Of a stretch of DNA of 64,000 nucleotides, positions 7,062 through 14,656 are shown piece by piece (the stretch's first letter is position 1; the number at the start of each line of letters is the position of its first letter). The stretch is from the NCBI GenBank assembly GCA_046728155.1, contig JBKPDY010000004.1:1-64000 (forward strand), read 5' to 3'. The notes under the pieces are model-generated. The model saw only the letters and a list, made by a program, of their open reading frames with translations, did not search any database and had not been told where the DNA came from. Source of the DNA: CAWDLX01 sp046728155. GTDB taxonomy: Bacteria > Actinomycetota > Actinomycetes > Mycobacteriales > Micromonosporaceae. A program made the translations under genes and the position numbers.

Positions 7062-8723
7062 CTAGACGGCCGCGACCTGCTCCTTGACGTAGCGGGAACA
7101 GTCCGCCTTCACCGTCGACCACGAGATCCCGAGCGCGGCCCTCGCGGCGTGGTCCAGAGTTTCGTCGTCGTGGACGACGCGACCCCAGAAGTCGAGCATC
7201 TTCGCCTTGCTGTACCGCTCAGCGATCCGACGTACCGAGAGGAACGCCACGCCATACTTTCCCCCCGCCTCGACCGGGGACGCGCTCTGGCCGGGAGCCG
7301 CCACGGCAGGGTTGCCGTCCCACTGCGTCCGGACGTATCGCACGGTGGGGTCGACCCCGTCGTAGTCGCGCAGCGCTACGTTGAGGTGCGACGCGTACTC
7401 GGCGATGCCCTCAATCAGCCACCACGCTTGCAGCGTGGCGCCGTCACGCGGACCGGCCAGCGTGGCGACGTGTGTCATCTCATGGGTCAGCAGCACTGGA
7501 AGATCGCTCTGGGCGACCACATCGGAGCGTACGACAATCTCGGTGACACTCCTGGCGACCGGCACCGACCAGGCGGCCGCCCATTCCGGCTCGTCCATGC
7601 CGTACCAGCGCCGCCAGTCGTTCGGACCCGCGAAGAAGATCACATACCGGCTGGGCGGTGGTTCCCATTTGGCGAAGGTGTCAGTGATCGCGGCAGCGCG
7701 GTCAGCGACGGCCACCGCTGCGGGGACCCGCCACGCATTCACCTTCGTCGCCGCGACAACTACTCGCTCGCCCGTCTTGATCGTGAGGGCGTCGGTCTCC
7801 CAGGGCCGCGGCCCGTTGTCGTCGGCGCTGGCAGGGTCCAATTTGGACAGTACGAGCCGGTCGCCAGAGACAGACCAGCGGGTCTTCTCCAGCAGTGCCG
7901 CCCGGGGGCAGTCCGGACCGCCGAAGCAGTACTTGATCAAGATGTTGCCGGTCCAGATCTTGTCGCCACCCGGGCGAAGGTCGCCGAGCCACTGACTCCA
8001 CGCGCCCAGCCCCATCGCGCGCAGATTCGTAAACCGGGTTCTGAGCGTCCGCACCAACGGTGTGTTCGCCGGGTCGGCCACCGCGAGAAAGCCCGATTCG
8101 TCACCGGACATGAGCGCGTGAGTCTGGGCGGCGAGCTCGCCCTGGGCGGACTTCAGCGCCCATGCGGACCACTCGGTCATCGGTGCGCCGGCGGCCGGCG
8201 CTGTGCCAACGTCGGGCTGGTTTCTCGCCGCATTCCAGGTACCGCCGTTTTCGGTGTGCCCCGTCAGGACGCCGGCGAGAAGGCCGCCACCGGCCGACAT
8301 TGTGCCGACGACCAGTAGGACGACCACCACGGCGAGCCAGCCCAACCAGAGCGGACGGCGTGGTCGGATTGGCGGCGCCGGTATGAATGGATACGCGTAG
8401 CCTGATCCGGTTAGCTGTGGGGGATAGGGAGCGCCGTAGACAGGAGTCCGGTAAACCGGCACGCCGGCCGGCAGAGAACCCGGGGCGGGCGGGGCCGGCG
8501 GCGCGGAGGCGACCGGCGGTCCCGGTTGCACGGGTGGTGGGGCAGCGCGCATGGGTGGTGCCGGCAGGACCGGGAAGCCAGGATAATAAGGGGCAGTCGG
8601 CACCGGGACTACCTGGGGTGCAGGCGTGACGAACACCGGCTTGACGGCGGGTGCGGGGGGCCAGGGTTTCTCCGGCTGCGGTGGGTCGGGGTTCTCCCCG
8701 CCGCCGAACTCTGCGGTGGTCAC
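7062..8723 (-). CDS. Membrane-anchored gluzincin-like (peptidase MA type) metalloprotease
   Basis: 553 aa. Residues 1-120 are Pro/Ala/Val-rich and presumably cytoplasmic; one transmembrane helix follows (LGWLAVVVVLLVVGTMSAGG, about 125-150); the rest is extracytoplasmic. HEMTH at 414-418 is a zinc HExxH motif, and WWLIEGIAEY puts a Glu at 438 in the spacing of the third gluzincin ligand, the peptidase-MA pattern. No substrate can be assigned. It lies between proline dehydrogenase and the efflux adaptor and is probably cotranscribed with the transporter, so it may process an exported substrate. The GTG start is set by GTGA overlap with the family II micro-ORF; an upstream extension to 8777 is unlikely. 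Confidence 0.72.
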   Translation of the reverse strand: MTTAEFGGGENPDPPQPEKPWPPAPAVKPVFVTPAPQVVPVPTAPYYPGFPVLPAPPMRAAPPPVQPGPPVASAPPAPPAPGSLPAGVPVYRTPVYGAPYPPQLTGSGYAYPFIPAPPIRPRRPLWLGWLAVVVVLLVVGTMSAGGGLLAGVLTGHTENGGTWNAARNQPDVGTAPAAGAPMTEWSAWALKSAQGELAAQTHALMSGDESGFLAVADPANTPLVRTLRTRFTNLRAMGLGAWSQWLGDLRPGGDKIWTGNILIKYCFGGPDCPRAALLEKTRWSVSGDRLVLSKLDPASADDNGPRPWETDALTIKTGERVVVAATKVNAWRVPAAVAVADRAAAITDTFAKWEPPPSRYVIFFAGPNDWRRWYGMDEPEWAAAWSVPVARSVTEIVVRSDVVAQSDLPVLLTHEMTHVATLAGPRDGATLQAWWLIEGIAEYASHLNVALRDYDGVDPTVRYVRTQWDGNPAVAAPGQSASPVEAGGKYGVAFLSVRRIAERYSKAKMLDFWGRVVHDDETLDHAARAALGISWSTVKADCSRYVKEQVAAV

Positions 8724-8827
8724 CGCCGGAACTCTAGCCGACAGCGTCGATATGTGGGCACGACGATCCGCCAACAACCGTTCGCAAGCTGCGGTGGCTC
8801 GCTCAACGCTCGCCTCCTCGCGCTCAC
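8720..8827 (-). CDS. Family II repeat micro-ORF coupled to the metalloprotease gene
   Basis: 35 codons, starting MSARRRALSEPPQLANG and then running into non-repeat sequence. GTG overlaps the previous micro-ORF stop; TGA overlaps the metalloprotease GTG (GTGA). It is a near copy of the unit at 8824-8892. Expression is unproven. Confidence 0.45.
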   Translation of the reverse strand: MSARRRALSEPPQLANGCWRIVVPTYRRCRLEFRR

Positions 8828-8892
8828 GTCAGCCGCCAACAACCGTTCGCAAGCTGCGGTGGCTCGCTCAACGCTCGCCTCCTCGGCCTCAT
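8824..8892 (-). CDS. Family II repeat micro-ORF after proline dehydrogenase gene
   Basis: 22 codons, MRPRRRALSEPPQLANG followed by CWRLT. It starts 4 nt after the proline dehydrogenase stop and overlaps the next unit by GTGA. Together the two units fill the whole gap between proline dehydrogenase and the metalloprotease gene. The CAGCTTGCGAACGG core is shared with the three-copy array at 12.8 kb. Confidence 0.45.
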   Translation of the reverse strand: MRPRRRALSEPPQLANGCWRLT

Positions 8893-8896
8893 GTCA

Positions 8897-9817
8897 TCAG
8901 CCGCGGGTCGCCAGCGCGCGGGCGAAGAACGCCACGTTCGCCGGCCGTTCGGCGAGGCGCCGCATGAGGTAGCCGTACCACTGGCCGCCGTACGGAACGT
9001 AGACACGGACCGTGTATCCGGCCTCGACCAGCCGGCGCTGCTCGTCCGGCCTGATCCCGTAGAGCATCTGAAACTCGAACGTGTCGGGCGTACGGTCGAA
9101 CCATTTGGCCCGGTTCTCCGCGATCGCGATGAGGCGGGGGTCGTGCGTGGCGAGCATGGGGTAACCCTGACCCGACATCAGAATGCTCATGCACCGGGCA
9201 TACGACCTGTCGACTTCGAGCCGCGACGTGAACGCGACCGACTCCGGCTCGGCGTACGCGCCCTTGCACAGCCGTACCCGGGAGCCGACTCCGACCAGTT
9301 CCCGGCAGTCGCCCTCGGTCCGGCGCAGGTACGCCTGCAGAACCGCGCCGGTGGTCGGGAAGTCGACCCGGAGCCGGGACACGATATCAAGGGTCGAGTC
9401 GGTCGTGGTGTGGTCCTCCATGTCGATCGTCACCGTGGTGCCGGCGAGACTCGCGGCGGCGCAGATCGTGTGCGCGAGGTTGTACGCCAGCTTCTCGTCC
9501 AAGCGGAGACCGAGCGCCGACAGCTTCACGCTGACCTCTGCGGCCGGAGTCAGTTCGGCCGCGGAGAGCTGCGAGAGCAGGTTGACGTACTCGTCCCGGG
9601 TGGCGGTCGCCTGCTCCGGGGTCAGTGTGTCCTCGCCGAGATAGTCGAGGCTGACGCCGGCATCGTGACCGGTGAGCTCTCGGGTCGCCCGCAGTGCATC
9701 AGCGGTGGTGGTCCCGGCCACGAAACGGCGCACGACATCGCGGGTCAGCGGAGCCGTGGCGAGAAAGCGCTCGACCCGGGGTGACCGGGCGGCCGCCAGA
9801 ATGACGGATCGCAGCAT
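8897..9817 (-). CDS. Proline dehydrogenase (monofunctional PutB/FadM type)
   Basis: 306 aa. It contains the PRODH TIM-barrel motifs VRLCKGAYAEPESVAF (flavin-binding region), FEFQMLYGIRPDE and VRVYVPYGGQWYGYLMRRLAERPANVAFF with the paired arginines that hold the proline carboxylate. It oxidises L-proline to pyrroline-5-carboxylate with FAD, passing electrons to the quinone pool. No P5C dehydrogenase gene lies next to it, so the second step must be encoded elsewhere. The ATG at 9817 gives the family length; the longer open frame upstream runs across the promoter of the divergent CGNR gene and is discarded. Confidence 0.93.
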   Translation of the reverse strand: MLRSVILAAARSPRVERFLATAPLTRDVVRRFVAGTTTADALRATRELTGHDAGVSLDYLGEDTLTPEQATATRDEYVNLLSQLSAAELTPAAEVSVKLSALGLRLDEKLAYNLAHTICAAASLAGTTVTIDMEDHTTTDSTLDIVSRLRVDFPTTGAVLQAYLRRTEGDCRELVGVGSRVRLCKGAYAEPESVAFTSRLEVDRSYARCMSILMSGQGYPMLATHDPRLIAIAENRAKWFDRTPDTFEFQMLYGIRPDEQRRLVEAGYTVRVYVPYGGQWYGYLMRRLAERPANVAFFARALATRG

Positions 9818-9943
9818 GGGACAGAGAGTAGCGTGGCTCCGCCGGCGCGAGCCTGACCTCAGCCGCACCCCTTCCTGCGACCGCCGACCCCACGATGCGG
9901 CCTCGCCTCGCTTCCGAATCCGAGGCCGACTACCTTTAACGAT

Positions 9944-10531
9944 GTGAACTTCGACGAGTACGCCCGGACCGCGGTTGACCTGGTCAACGCCCAGGTCGAA
10001 TCGCTTGATCAGCTTCGCCGGTTGTACGGTCCCGGCAGCTGGCAGGCCGGCGAGGTCACTGAGCGCGATGTGACCACCCTCCGCCGTGGCGCCAAGCGCC
10101 TGCGCGAAGTATTCGAGCACGGCTCGGCCGGACGGGACGCTGAGGCGGTCGCCGCGCTCAACACGTTGCTCGAGGCACACCCGGTACAGCCGCGAATATC
10201 AGCGCACACGATCGCGGACTGGCATATGCACGTGACAGGCCGGGGTTCATCGGTCGCAGCCGAGCACATGGCCGGCGCCGTCTGGGGTCTCGCCGTATGG
10301 CTCTGTGAGTACGGAAGTTCCCGATTCGGTGTCTGCGCCGACGACCGCTGCGGCAACGTCTACCTCGACACGTCATCCAACTCGTGCCGGCGGTTCTGCT
10401 CCGAGCGGTGCGCCACCCGCTCACACGTGGCCGCGCATCGCGCCCGCAAGCGCGCCGCCGAGGGCTCGCCAACCGGCTCCATGTCGTCCACTGTGGACCC
10501 CATCGACGAGCCGGAGATGGCCGCCGTCTGA
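9944..10531 (+). CDS. CGNR zinc-finger regulator
   Basis: 195 aa from GTG. The N-terminal ~130 residues are the ABATE-like helical domain. The C-terminal zinc finger is CADDRCGNVYLDTSSNSCRR, then FCSERCATRSHVAAHRARKR: C-x4-CGN-x-Y, then C-x3-C and a basic helix, the defining CGNR pattern. Such proteins are thought to be transcription regulators with an N-terminal ligand-binding domain. It is divergent from proline dehydrogenase across 126 bp, so it could regulate that operon; this is inference from position only. Confidence 0.9.
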   Translation: MNFDEYARTAVDLVNAQVESLDQLRRLYGPGSWQAGEVTERDVTTLRRGAKRLREVFEHGSAGRDAEAVAALNTLLEAHPVQPRISAHTIADWHMHVTGRGSSVAAEHMAGAVWGLAVWLCEYGSSRFGVCADDRCGNVYLDTSSNSCRRFCSERCATRSHVAAHRARKRAAEGSPTGSMSSTVDPIDEPEMAAV

Positions 10532-10554
10532 GCCCGACAGTATCCACTGTGGAT
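10486..10554. repeat. Two copies of the iterated palindrome GTCCACTGTGGAC
   Basis: GTCCACTGTGGAC (10486-10498, inside the CGNR gene) and ATCCACTGTGGAT (10542-10554, just after its stop) are perfect 13-bp palindromes with core CCACTGTGG. A third, TCTCCACTGTGGAGA, is at 10933-10947 inside the isomerase gene. Other perfect cores in the window are near 18200, 29277, 29652, 39554 and 44885. Confidence 0.6.
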
Positions 10555-10900
10555 TCGATGCCGATCCTCCCGGCGCCTGGTGGCATGCGGTCAATGCGCC
10601 CACATTCCGGGATCGCCAACGAGATCGCTGTTACGGTACCGACAGCAACTTCACGAACCTTTCAAGATCTCTTTTGCCAAGGTCAAGTCACCTGAGGTAA
10701 CTGCCCCGGCGGCGGTGGGGGTCGCCACCGTACCCACATGCTGGGATTCGACCAAAAGCAGGATCTCAGTCGTCGCTTCAGACACACATTTCACCGATCT
10801 TGGGCCGTCTTGCCTCGGGATGTGAGACAACCGGGTTTTGTCGACGCAGACCGCTCGCCTCCGGGCCGACTCCGAGTCCTCCGTCCGTGACAGCCGGGCC
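10532..10900. other. 369-bp convergent intergenic gap, AT-richer than surroundings
   Basis: Between the CGNR gene and the isomerase gene, which converge. It contains one CCACTGTGG palindrome and long stretches of lower GC (around 10620-10690 and 10740-10800). Open frames in it lack a credible start and codon bias. I see no RNA gene or mobile element; it may be eroded coding sequence. Confidence 0.5.
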
Positions 10901-11740
10901 TCAGGGCGTGGCGCTGGTCGACGCCGCTTCACTCTCCACTGTGGAGACCGTTAGGTGGCGGCGGGCGAAGGCCAACGACGCGGCCAGGTCGGCCTGACGT
11001 TCGGCGCGCGACCGTGACCGGCGGGTGGAGACCTCCAGCGTCACCGATCCGGCCCAGCCGCGGGTCACCAACGACGCGAGCAACCAGGCACAGGGCTGCT
11101 TGCCCCGGCCGGGAACCAGGTGTTCGTCCCGCCCAACGCCCGTACCGTCACCAAGGTGGACATGGGCCAGCCGGTCGCCCATCGCCGCCGCCATCGCCTT
11201 TGCGTCAGTCCGCGCGGCGGCGCAGTGCGACAGGTCCAATGTGTACGCGTCGAAGTCGCCCTTCGTGGGATCCCAGTCCGGGACGTACGGCACGAACTCA
11301 CGGCCGCCCAGCCGTACGGCGTACATGTTCTCCACGGCGAATGCAATCCCGGACTGCTCTTGCTGGAACTGGCCCAGGACGGCCCCGAAACCGCGGGCGT
11401 ACTCGCGTTGCCAGCTGAACGGCGGGTGCACGACCACGATCGAGGCGCCGAGGCCGGCGGCCAGCTCGGCCGCGCGGCGTAACCGGACCGTCGGGTCGGG
11501 GCTCCACACCCGCTGCGTGACGAGCAAACACGGCGCGTGGACGGCACCAACGGGTAGGCCGTAATGACGGGAGAGGCCCTGTAGCGCGCCGAGGTCCTGA
11601 CTGACCGGGTCGGTCCAGACCATGACCTCAATGCCGTCGTACCCGAGTGCCGCCGCCATCTCGAACGCGGCCGAGGTCGGTTCAGGAAAGACGGATGACG
11701 TCGAGAGCAGGACAGGTATGCGCGGGGACATCACTCTCAC
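10901..11740 (-). CDS. Sugar phosphate isomerase/epimerase family protein (Rv0498-like)
   Basis: 279 aa. Xylose isomerase-like TIM barrel of the AP_endonuc_2 family: VLLSTSSVFPEP at the N terminus, LGYDGIEVMVW, VGAVHAPCLLV, IVVVHPPF, FAVENMY, LDLSHCAAA and LAHVHLGDGTG carry the usual metal ligands on strand ends (E, H, D, H). The substrate is unknown. It is followed on the same strand, in gene order, by nothing within 360 bp. The position next to Ppx matches Rv0496-Rv0498. Start GTG 11740; ATG 11731 is an equally possible start. One copy of the iterated palindrome codes for part of the C terminus. Confidence 0.82.
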   Translation of the reverse strand: MRVMSPRIPVLLSTSSVFPEPTSAAFEMAAALGYDGIEVMVWTDPVSQDLGALQGLSRHYGLPVGAVHAPCLLVTQRVWSPDPTVRLRRAAELAAGLGASIVVVHPPFSWQREYARGFGAVLGQFQQEQSGIAFAVENMYAVRLGGREFVPYVPDWDPTKGDFDAYTLDLSHCAAARTDAKAMAAAMGDRLAHVHLGDGTGVGRDEHLVPGRGKQPCAWLLASLVTRGWAGSVTLEVSTRRSRSRAERQADLAASLAFARRHLTVSTVESEAASTSATP

Positions 11741-11797
11741 CAGGGTAGCTTCGCCGCCCGGATCTTTCAGGGTCGTGGCGCGCAGGTTACGTCGCGA

Positions 11798-12715
11798 TCA
11801 ACCTTCGGCAACGGTGTCGAGACGGCGCAGGATGACCCCCTCCCGCAGCGCCCATGGGCAGATATCGACGTGGTCCAGTCCGAGCCGGCGCATGGTCGCT
11901 TCGGCGACGATCGCTCCGGCGAGCAGCTGATGTGCGCGGGCGGCGCTGACGCCCTCCATCTCGCCGAGCGCCTCCGAGGAGATGTGGCGGATGAACCCCA
12001 CCACCTGGTGCAGGCCGGTGCGGGTGAGCGTGCGCGGCACCCGGATCCCCGCTCCGGACGGAGCCGCGCCGGCCAACCGGGCGAGCGACCGGAACGCCTT
12101 GGAGGTCGCCGCGACCCGGTCGAAGCCCATAACGTCGACCTTGGTCAGTTGGCGGTCGGCGTACTCGCGCAACGCGTCGACCTCGGCGGCCGGCGGTGGA
12201 TCGGCGGTGAAGCGTTCCCGCGTCAACCGGCCGGCGCCGAGCGGCAGCGACATCGCCAGCTCGGGTTCTTCGTCGATGCCGGCCGCGATTTCGAGCGAAC
12301 CTCCGCCGATGTCGAGGACGAGCAGACGCCCGGCTGACCAACCGAACCAGCGCCGGACCGCGAGGAAAGTCATCCGGGCCTCGTCCTCGCCCGCGAGCAA
12401 CTGCAGGTGCACGCCGGTCTCCTGACGCACTCGGGCAAGAACCTTCGCGGAGTTGCGCGCCTCCCGCAGAGCTGAGGTGGCGAAGGCTAGCATCTCCCGG
12501 GCGTCGTGGTCGGCGGCGGCCTTGCGAGCGGAGCCGACGGCCACGATCAGGTTGTCGGCTACATCTTCCGGGATCCGGCCGTGTGGACCGATCCGCTCGG
12601 CCAGGCGCAGCACCGTCTTCTCCGAGTGCGCCGGCCACGGGTGGGCTCCCCGGTGGGCGTCGACCACGAGCAGATGAACCGTGTTCGAGCCAACGTCGAG
12701 GACCCCGAGCCGCAT
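11798..12715 (-). CDS. Ppx/GppA phosphatase family protein (exopolyphosphatase)
   Basis: 305 aa. MRLGVLDVGSNTVHLLVVD is the first phosphate-binding loop of the ASKHA fold, with FATSALREA and LLVLDIGGGSLEI (second phosphate loop) and LPLGAGRLTRERF following. It hydrolyses polyphosphate ends and/or pppGpp by family knowledge. The short form lacks the C-terminal HD domain of E. coli Ppx, as in mycobacterial Rv0496. Proximity to the RegX3-SenX3 phosphate system and PhoU fits a role in phosphate stores. A 57-bp gap separates it from the isomerase gene downstream. Confidence 0.92.
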   Translation of the reverse strand: MRLGVLDVGSNTVHLLVVDAHRGAHPWPAHSEKTVLRLAERIGPHGRIPEDVADNLIVAVGSARKAAADHDAREMLAFATSALREARNSAKVLARVRQETGVHLQLLAGEDEARMTFLAVRRWFGWSAGRLLVLDIGGGSLEIAAGIDEEPELAMSLPLGAGRLTRERFTADPPPAAEVDALREYADRQLTKVDVMGFDRVAATSKAFRSLARLAGAAPSGAGIRVPRTLTRTGLHQVVGFIRHISSEALGEMEGVSAARAHQLLAGAIVAEATMRRLGLDHVDICPWALREGVILRRLDTVAEG

Positions 12716-12798
12716 ACCGGAAGCCTATTCCCGCTACCCGCACCGGACAGTCCGACATACCCGGGGCGCTCGAGCTTGGAGAAGGCCCGGCGGACGGC

Positions 12799-12978
12799 GT
12801 GAGCGCGAGGAGCGAGCGTGAGCGAGCCCCGCAGCTTGCGAACGGTCCTTAGCGGAACGACGTGAGCGCGAGGAGCGAGCGTGAGCGAGTCCCGCAGCTT
12901 GCGAACGGTCCTTAGCGGAACGGCGTGAGCGCGAGGAGCGAGCGTGAGCGAGCCCCGCAGCTTGCGAACGGTCCTTAG
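12799..12978 (+). repeat. Family II tandem array, three 63-bp units each with a 17-codon frame
   Basis: Units start at 12799, 12862 and 12925 with an exact period of 63 bp and only a few differences. Each holds a GTG-started frame ending in TAG: MSARSERERAPQLANGP (copies 1 and 3) or the same with V for A (copy 2). The shared core CAGCTTGCGAACGGTCCTTAG links them to the copies at 8720-8892. The array is oriented with the gene starting at 13001, but unlike the others it does not overlap it. The direct repeats have no spacers, so this is not CRISPR. Confidence 0.75.
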
Positions 12979-13000
12979 CCGAACAGCGTAGTGTGGAGCG

Positions 13001-13840
13001 ATGTCCAGCCGCCGCACTCTTCGTCGTGAAGAGCTCCCGCTGCAGATCAAGGTCGAGGATCCTGCCGAACCGCGCAGCCGCGAGGTTCCGCTCGACTTCC
13101 CTCGCGACTGGATCGAGTTCGCGGACCCGGCCAACCCCGACCACGTGATCCGGGCCGACCTCACGTGGCTGCTGTCGCGGTGGAACTGCATCTTCGGGCG
13201 GGGGTGCCATGGGATCGTCGAGGGCCGATCATCGGACGGGTGCTGCTCCCATGGTGCCTTCTTCACCGATGCCGACGACGAGAAACGGGTCCGCGCGGCA
13301 GTCCGTCGCCTCACACCCGAAACCTGGCAGCACCACACCCGGGGATTCAAGAACTACACCACAATGGACACTGTGGACGGTACGACGCCGGCTCGGCGGA
13401 CGGCCACGCGCCCGGACGGGCCCTGTGTATTCCTCAACGACCTCGACTTCCCCGGCGGGGGCGGCTGCGCACTGCACGCCCAGGCGCTGCGCGACGGCCG
13501 GCATCCGCTCGAGTACAAGCCCGACGTCTGCTGGCAGTTGCCGGTCCGGCGAGACCAGGAGTGGACCAAGCGGCCGGACGGATCCAAGATTCTGCTGACC
13601 GTACTGGCCGAGTTTGACCGCCGCGGCTGGGGCGAGGGAGGTCAAGATCTGCACTGGTGGTGCACCTCCTCCCCCGAGGCGCACACCGGAACCGAAGCCA
13701 TGTACGTGTCGTATGGGCCAGAGCTCACCGCGCTGATCGGCGAGAAGGCGTACGACGCGCTGGTCGAGCTGTGCCGCGCTCGCGAAGCGGCCGGACCGTT
13801 CGCCGAGCACCCGGCGACCGTCGCGGTCGGCGCAACCTGA
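13001..13840 (+). CDS. Conserved cysteine-rich protein, Rv0495c-like
   Basis: 279 aa, no signal peptide or membrane segment. Cysteines cluster as WNCIFGRGCHG, SSDGCCSHGAFF, PCVFLN, GGCALH, DVCWQLP and WWCTSS, suggesting a metal (Zn or Fe-S) site in the manner of YkgJ/DUF3109-type proteins. WECxLGRGC-like starts are typical. Position between the phosphate two-component system and ppx matches Rv0495c, which I recall as a conserved mycobacterial protein of unknown biochemistry. The ATG at 13001 follows the family II array by 22 bp; no strong ribosome binding site is present. Function unknown. Confidence 0.75.
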   Translation: MSSRRTLRREELPLQIKVEDPAEPRSREVPLDFPRDWIEFADPANPDHVIRADLTWLLSRWNCIFGRGCHGIVEGRSSDGCCSHGAFFTDADDEKRVRAAVRRLTPETWQHHTRGFKNYTTMDTVDGTTPARRTATRPDGPCVFLNDLDFPGGGGCALHAQALRDGRHPLEYKPDVCWQLPVRRDQEWTKRPDGSKILLTVLAEFDRRGWGEGGQDLHWWCTSSPEAHTGTEAMYVSYGPELTALIGEKAYDALVELCRAREAAGPFAEHPATVAVGAT

Positions 13841-13869
13841 CGCACAACGGCGAGGGCGCACGGACATCA

Positions 13870-13896
13870 GGTCGGCGGGAGCGACGTCGCCCGACC
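13870..13896. terminator. Convergent terminator-like hairpin
   Basis: GGTCGG at 13870 pairs with CCGACC ending at 13896, extended by two more pairs after a one-base bulge. It lies between the convergent Rv0495c-like and regX3 genes, where a bidirectional terminator is expected. No T-run. Confidence 0.4.
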
Positions 13897-13922
13897 ACGA
13901 CGCACGCACGCCCACAAAGCCC

Positions 13923-14606
13923 CTAAGGCTCGAACTTGTAGCCCAGGCCCCGCACGGTGACGATGTAACGCGGCAACGACGGCTCGGGCTCGATCTTCGC
14001 CCGCAACCGCTTCACGTGGACATCGAGAGTCTTCGTGTCACCGACGTAGTCGGCGCCCCAGACGCGGTCGATCAGCTGGCCCCGCGTGAGGACCCGGCCG
14101 GCATTGCGGAGCAGCAGCTCGAGCAACTCGAACTCCTTCAGCGGCAAGGCTACCGAGTCGCCGCCGACCGTGACGACGTGGCGTTCGACATCCATCCGGA
14201 CGGGGCCGGCCGCAAGAGTCGGGACGACCACCTCCGCCTGGTCCGTGGCGTTACGGCGCAGCACGGCCCGGACCCGGGCGACGAGCTCGCGCGGCGAGTA
14301 CGGCTTGGTGATGTAGTCGTCGGCTCCGATCTCGAGGCCGACGACCTTGTCGATCTCGCTGTCGCGAGCGGTCACCATGATGATCGGGACGTGTGACTTC
14401 TGTCGGAGCTGGCGGCACACCTCGGTCCCCGACATCTCCGGAAGCATGAGGTCGAGCAGGACGATGTCGGCGCCGTTGCGCTCGAACTCGGTCAGAGCCC
14501 CCGTGCCGGTGGCCGAGACCGCGACCTCGAATCCCTCCTTGCGCAACATGTACGAGAGCGCATCGGAGAACGACTCCTCGTCCTCGACGACTAGTACCCG
14601 AGCCAC
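13923..14606 (-). CDS. regX3: Response regulator RegX3/PhoP-like (OmpR family)
   Basis: 227 aa. Receiver domain 1-120: acidic pocket EDE at 8-10, phosphoacceptor D52 in IVLLDLMLPEM, conserved T and K (ITKPYSPREL). C-terminal OmpR winged helix with LKEFELLELLLRNAGRVLTR, VWGADYVGDTKTLDVHVKRLR and YIVTVRGLGYKF. The GTG at 14606 has AAAGGAG 5 nt upstream and is preferred over the longer start at 14636. With the kinase 50 bp upstream and phoU divergent, this is the phosphate-starvation pair (RegX3-SenX3 of mycobacteria, PhoP-PhoR of Streptomyces). Confidence 0.95.
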   Translation of the reverse strand: MARVLVVEDEESFSDALSYMLRKEGFEVAVSATGTGALTEFERNGADIVLLDLMLPEMSGTEVCRQLRQKSHVPIIMVTARDSEIDKVVGLEIGADDYITKPYSPRELVARVRAVLRRNATDQAEVVVPTLAAGPVRMDVERHVVTVGGDSVALPLKEFELLELLLRNAGRVLTRGQLIDRVWGADYVGDTKTLDVHVKRLRAKIEPEPSLPRYIVTVRGLGYKFEP

Positions 14607-14656
14607 TGACACTCCTTTGTGGACAACTAATGACAACCCGATCGCGTAAACGCCCT

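Noticed and set aside
6936..8318. 460-codon open frame on the plus strand
   Set aside because: Antisense to the metalloprotease and adaptor genes; no family similarity. It exists because GC-rich third positions remove stops.
10651..10932. 93-codon frame in the gap after the CGNR gene
   Set aside because: Overlaps the isomerase C terminus, no ribosome binding site, mixed codon bias.
12799..12978. Possible CRISPR array
   Set aside because: Units are 63 bp, contiguous apart from 9 nt, without unique spacers, and no cas genes are near.
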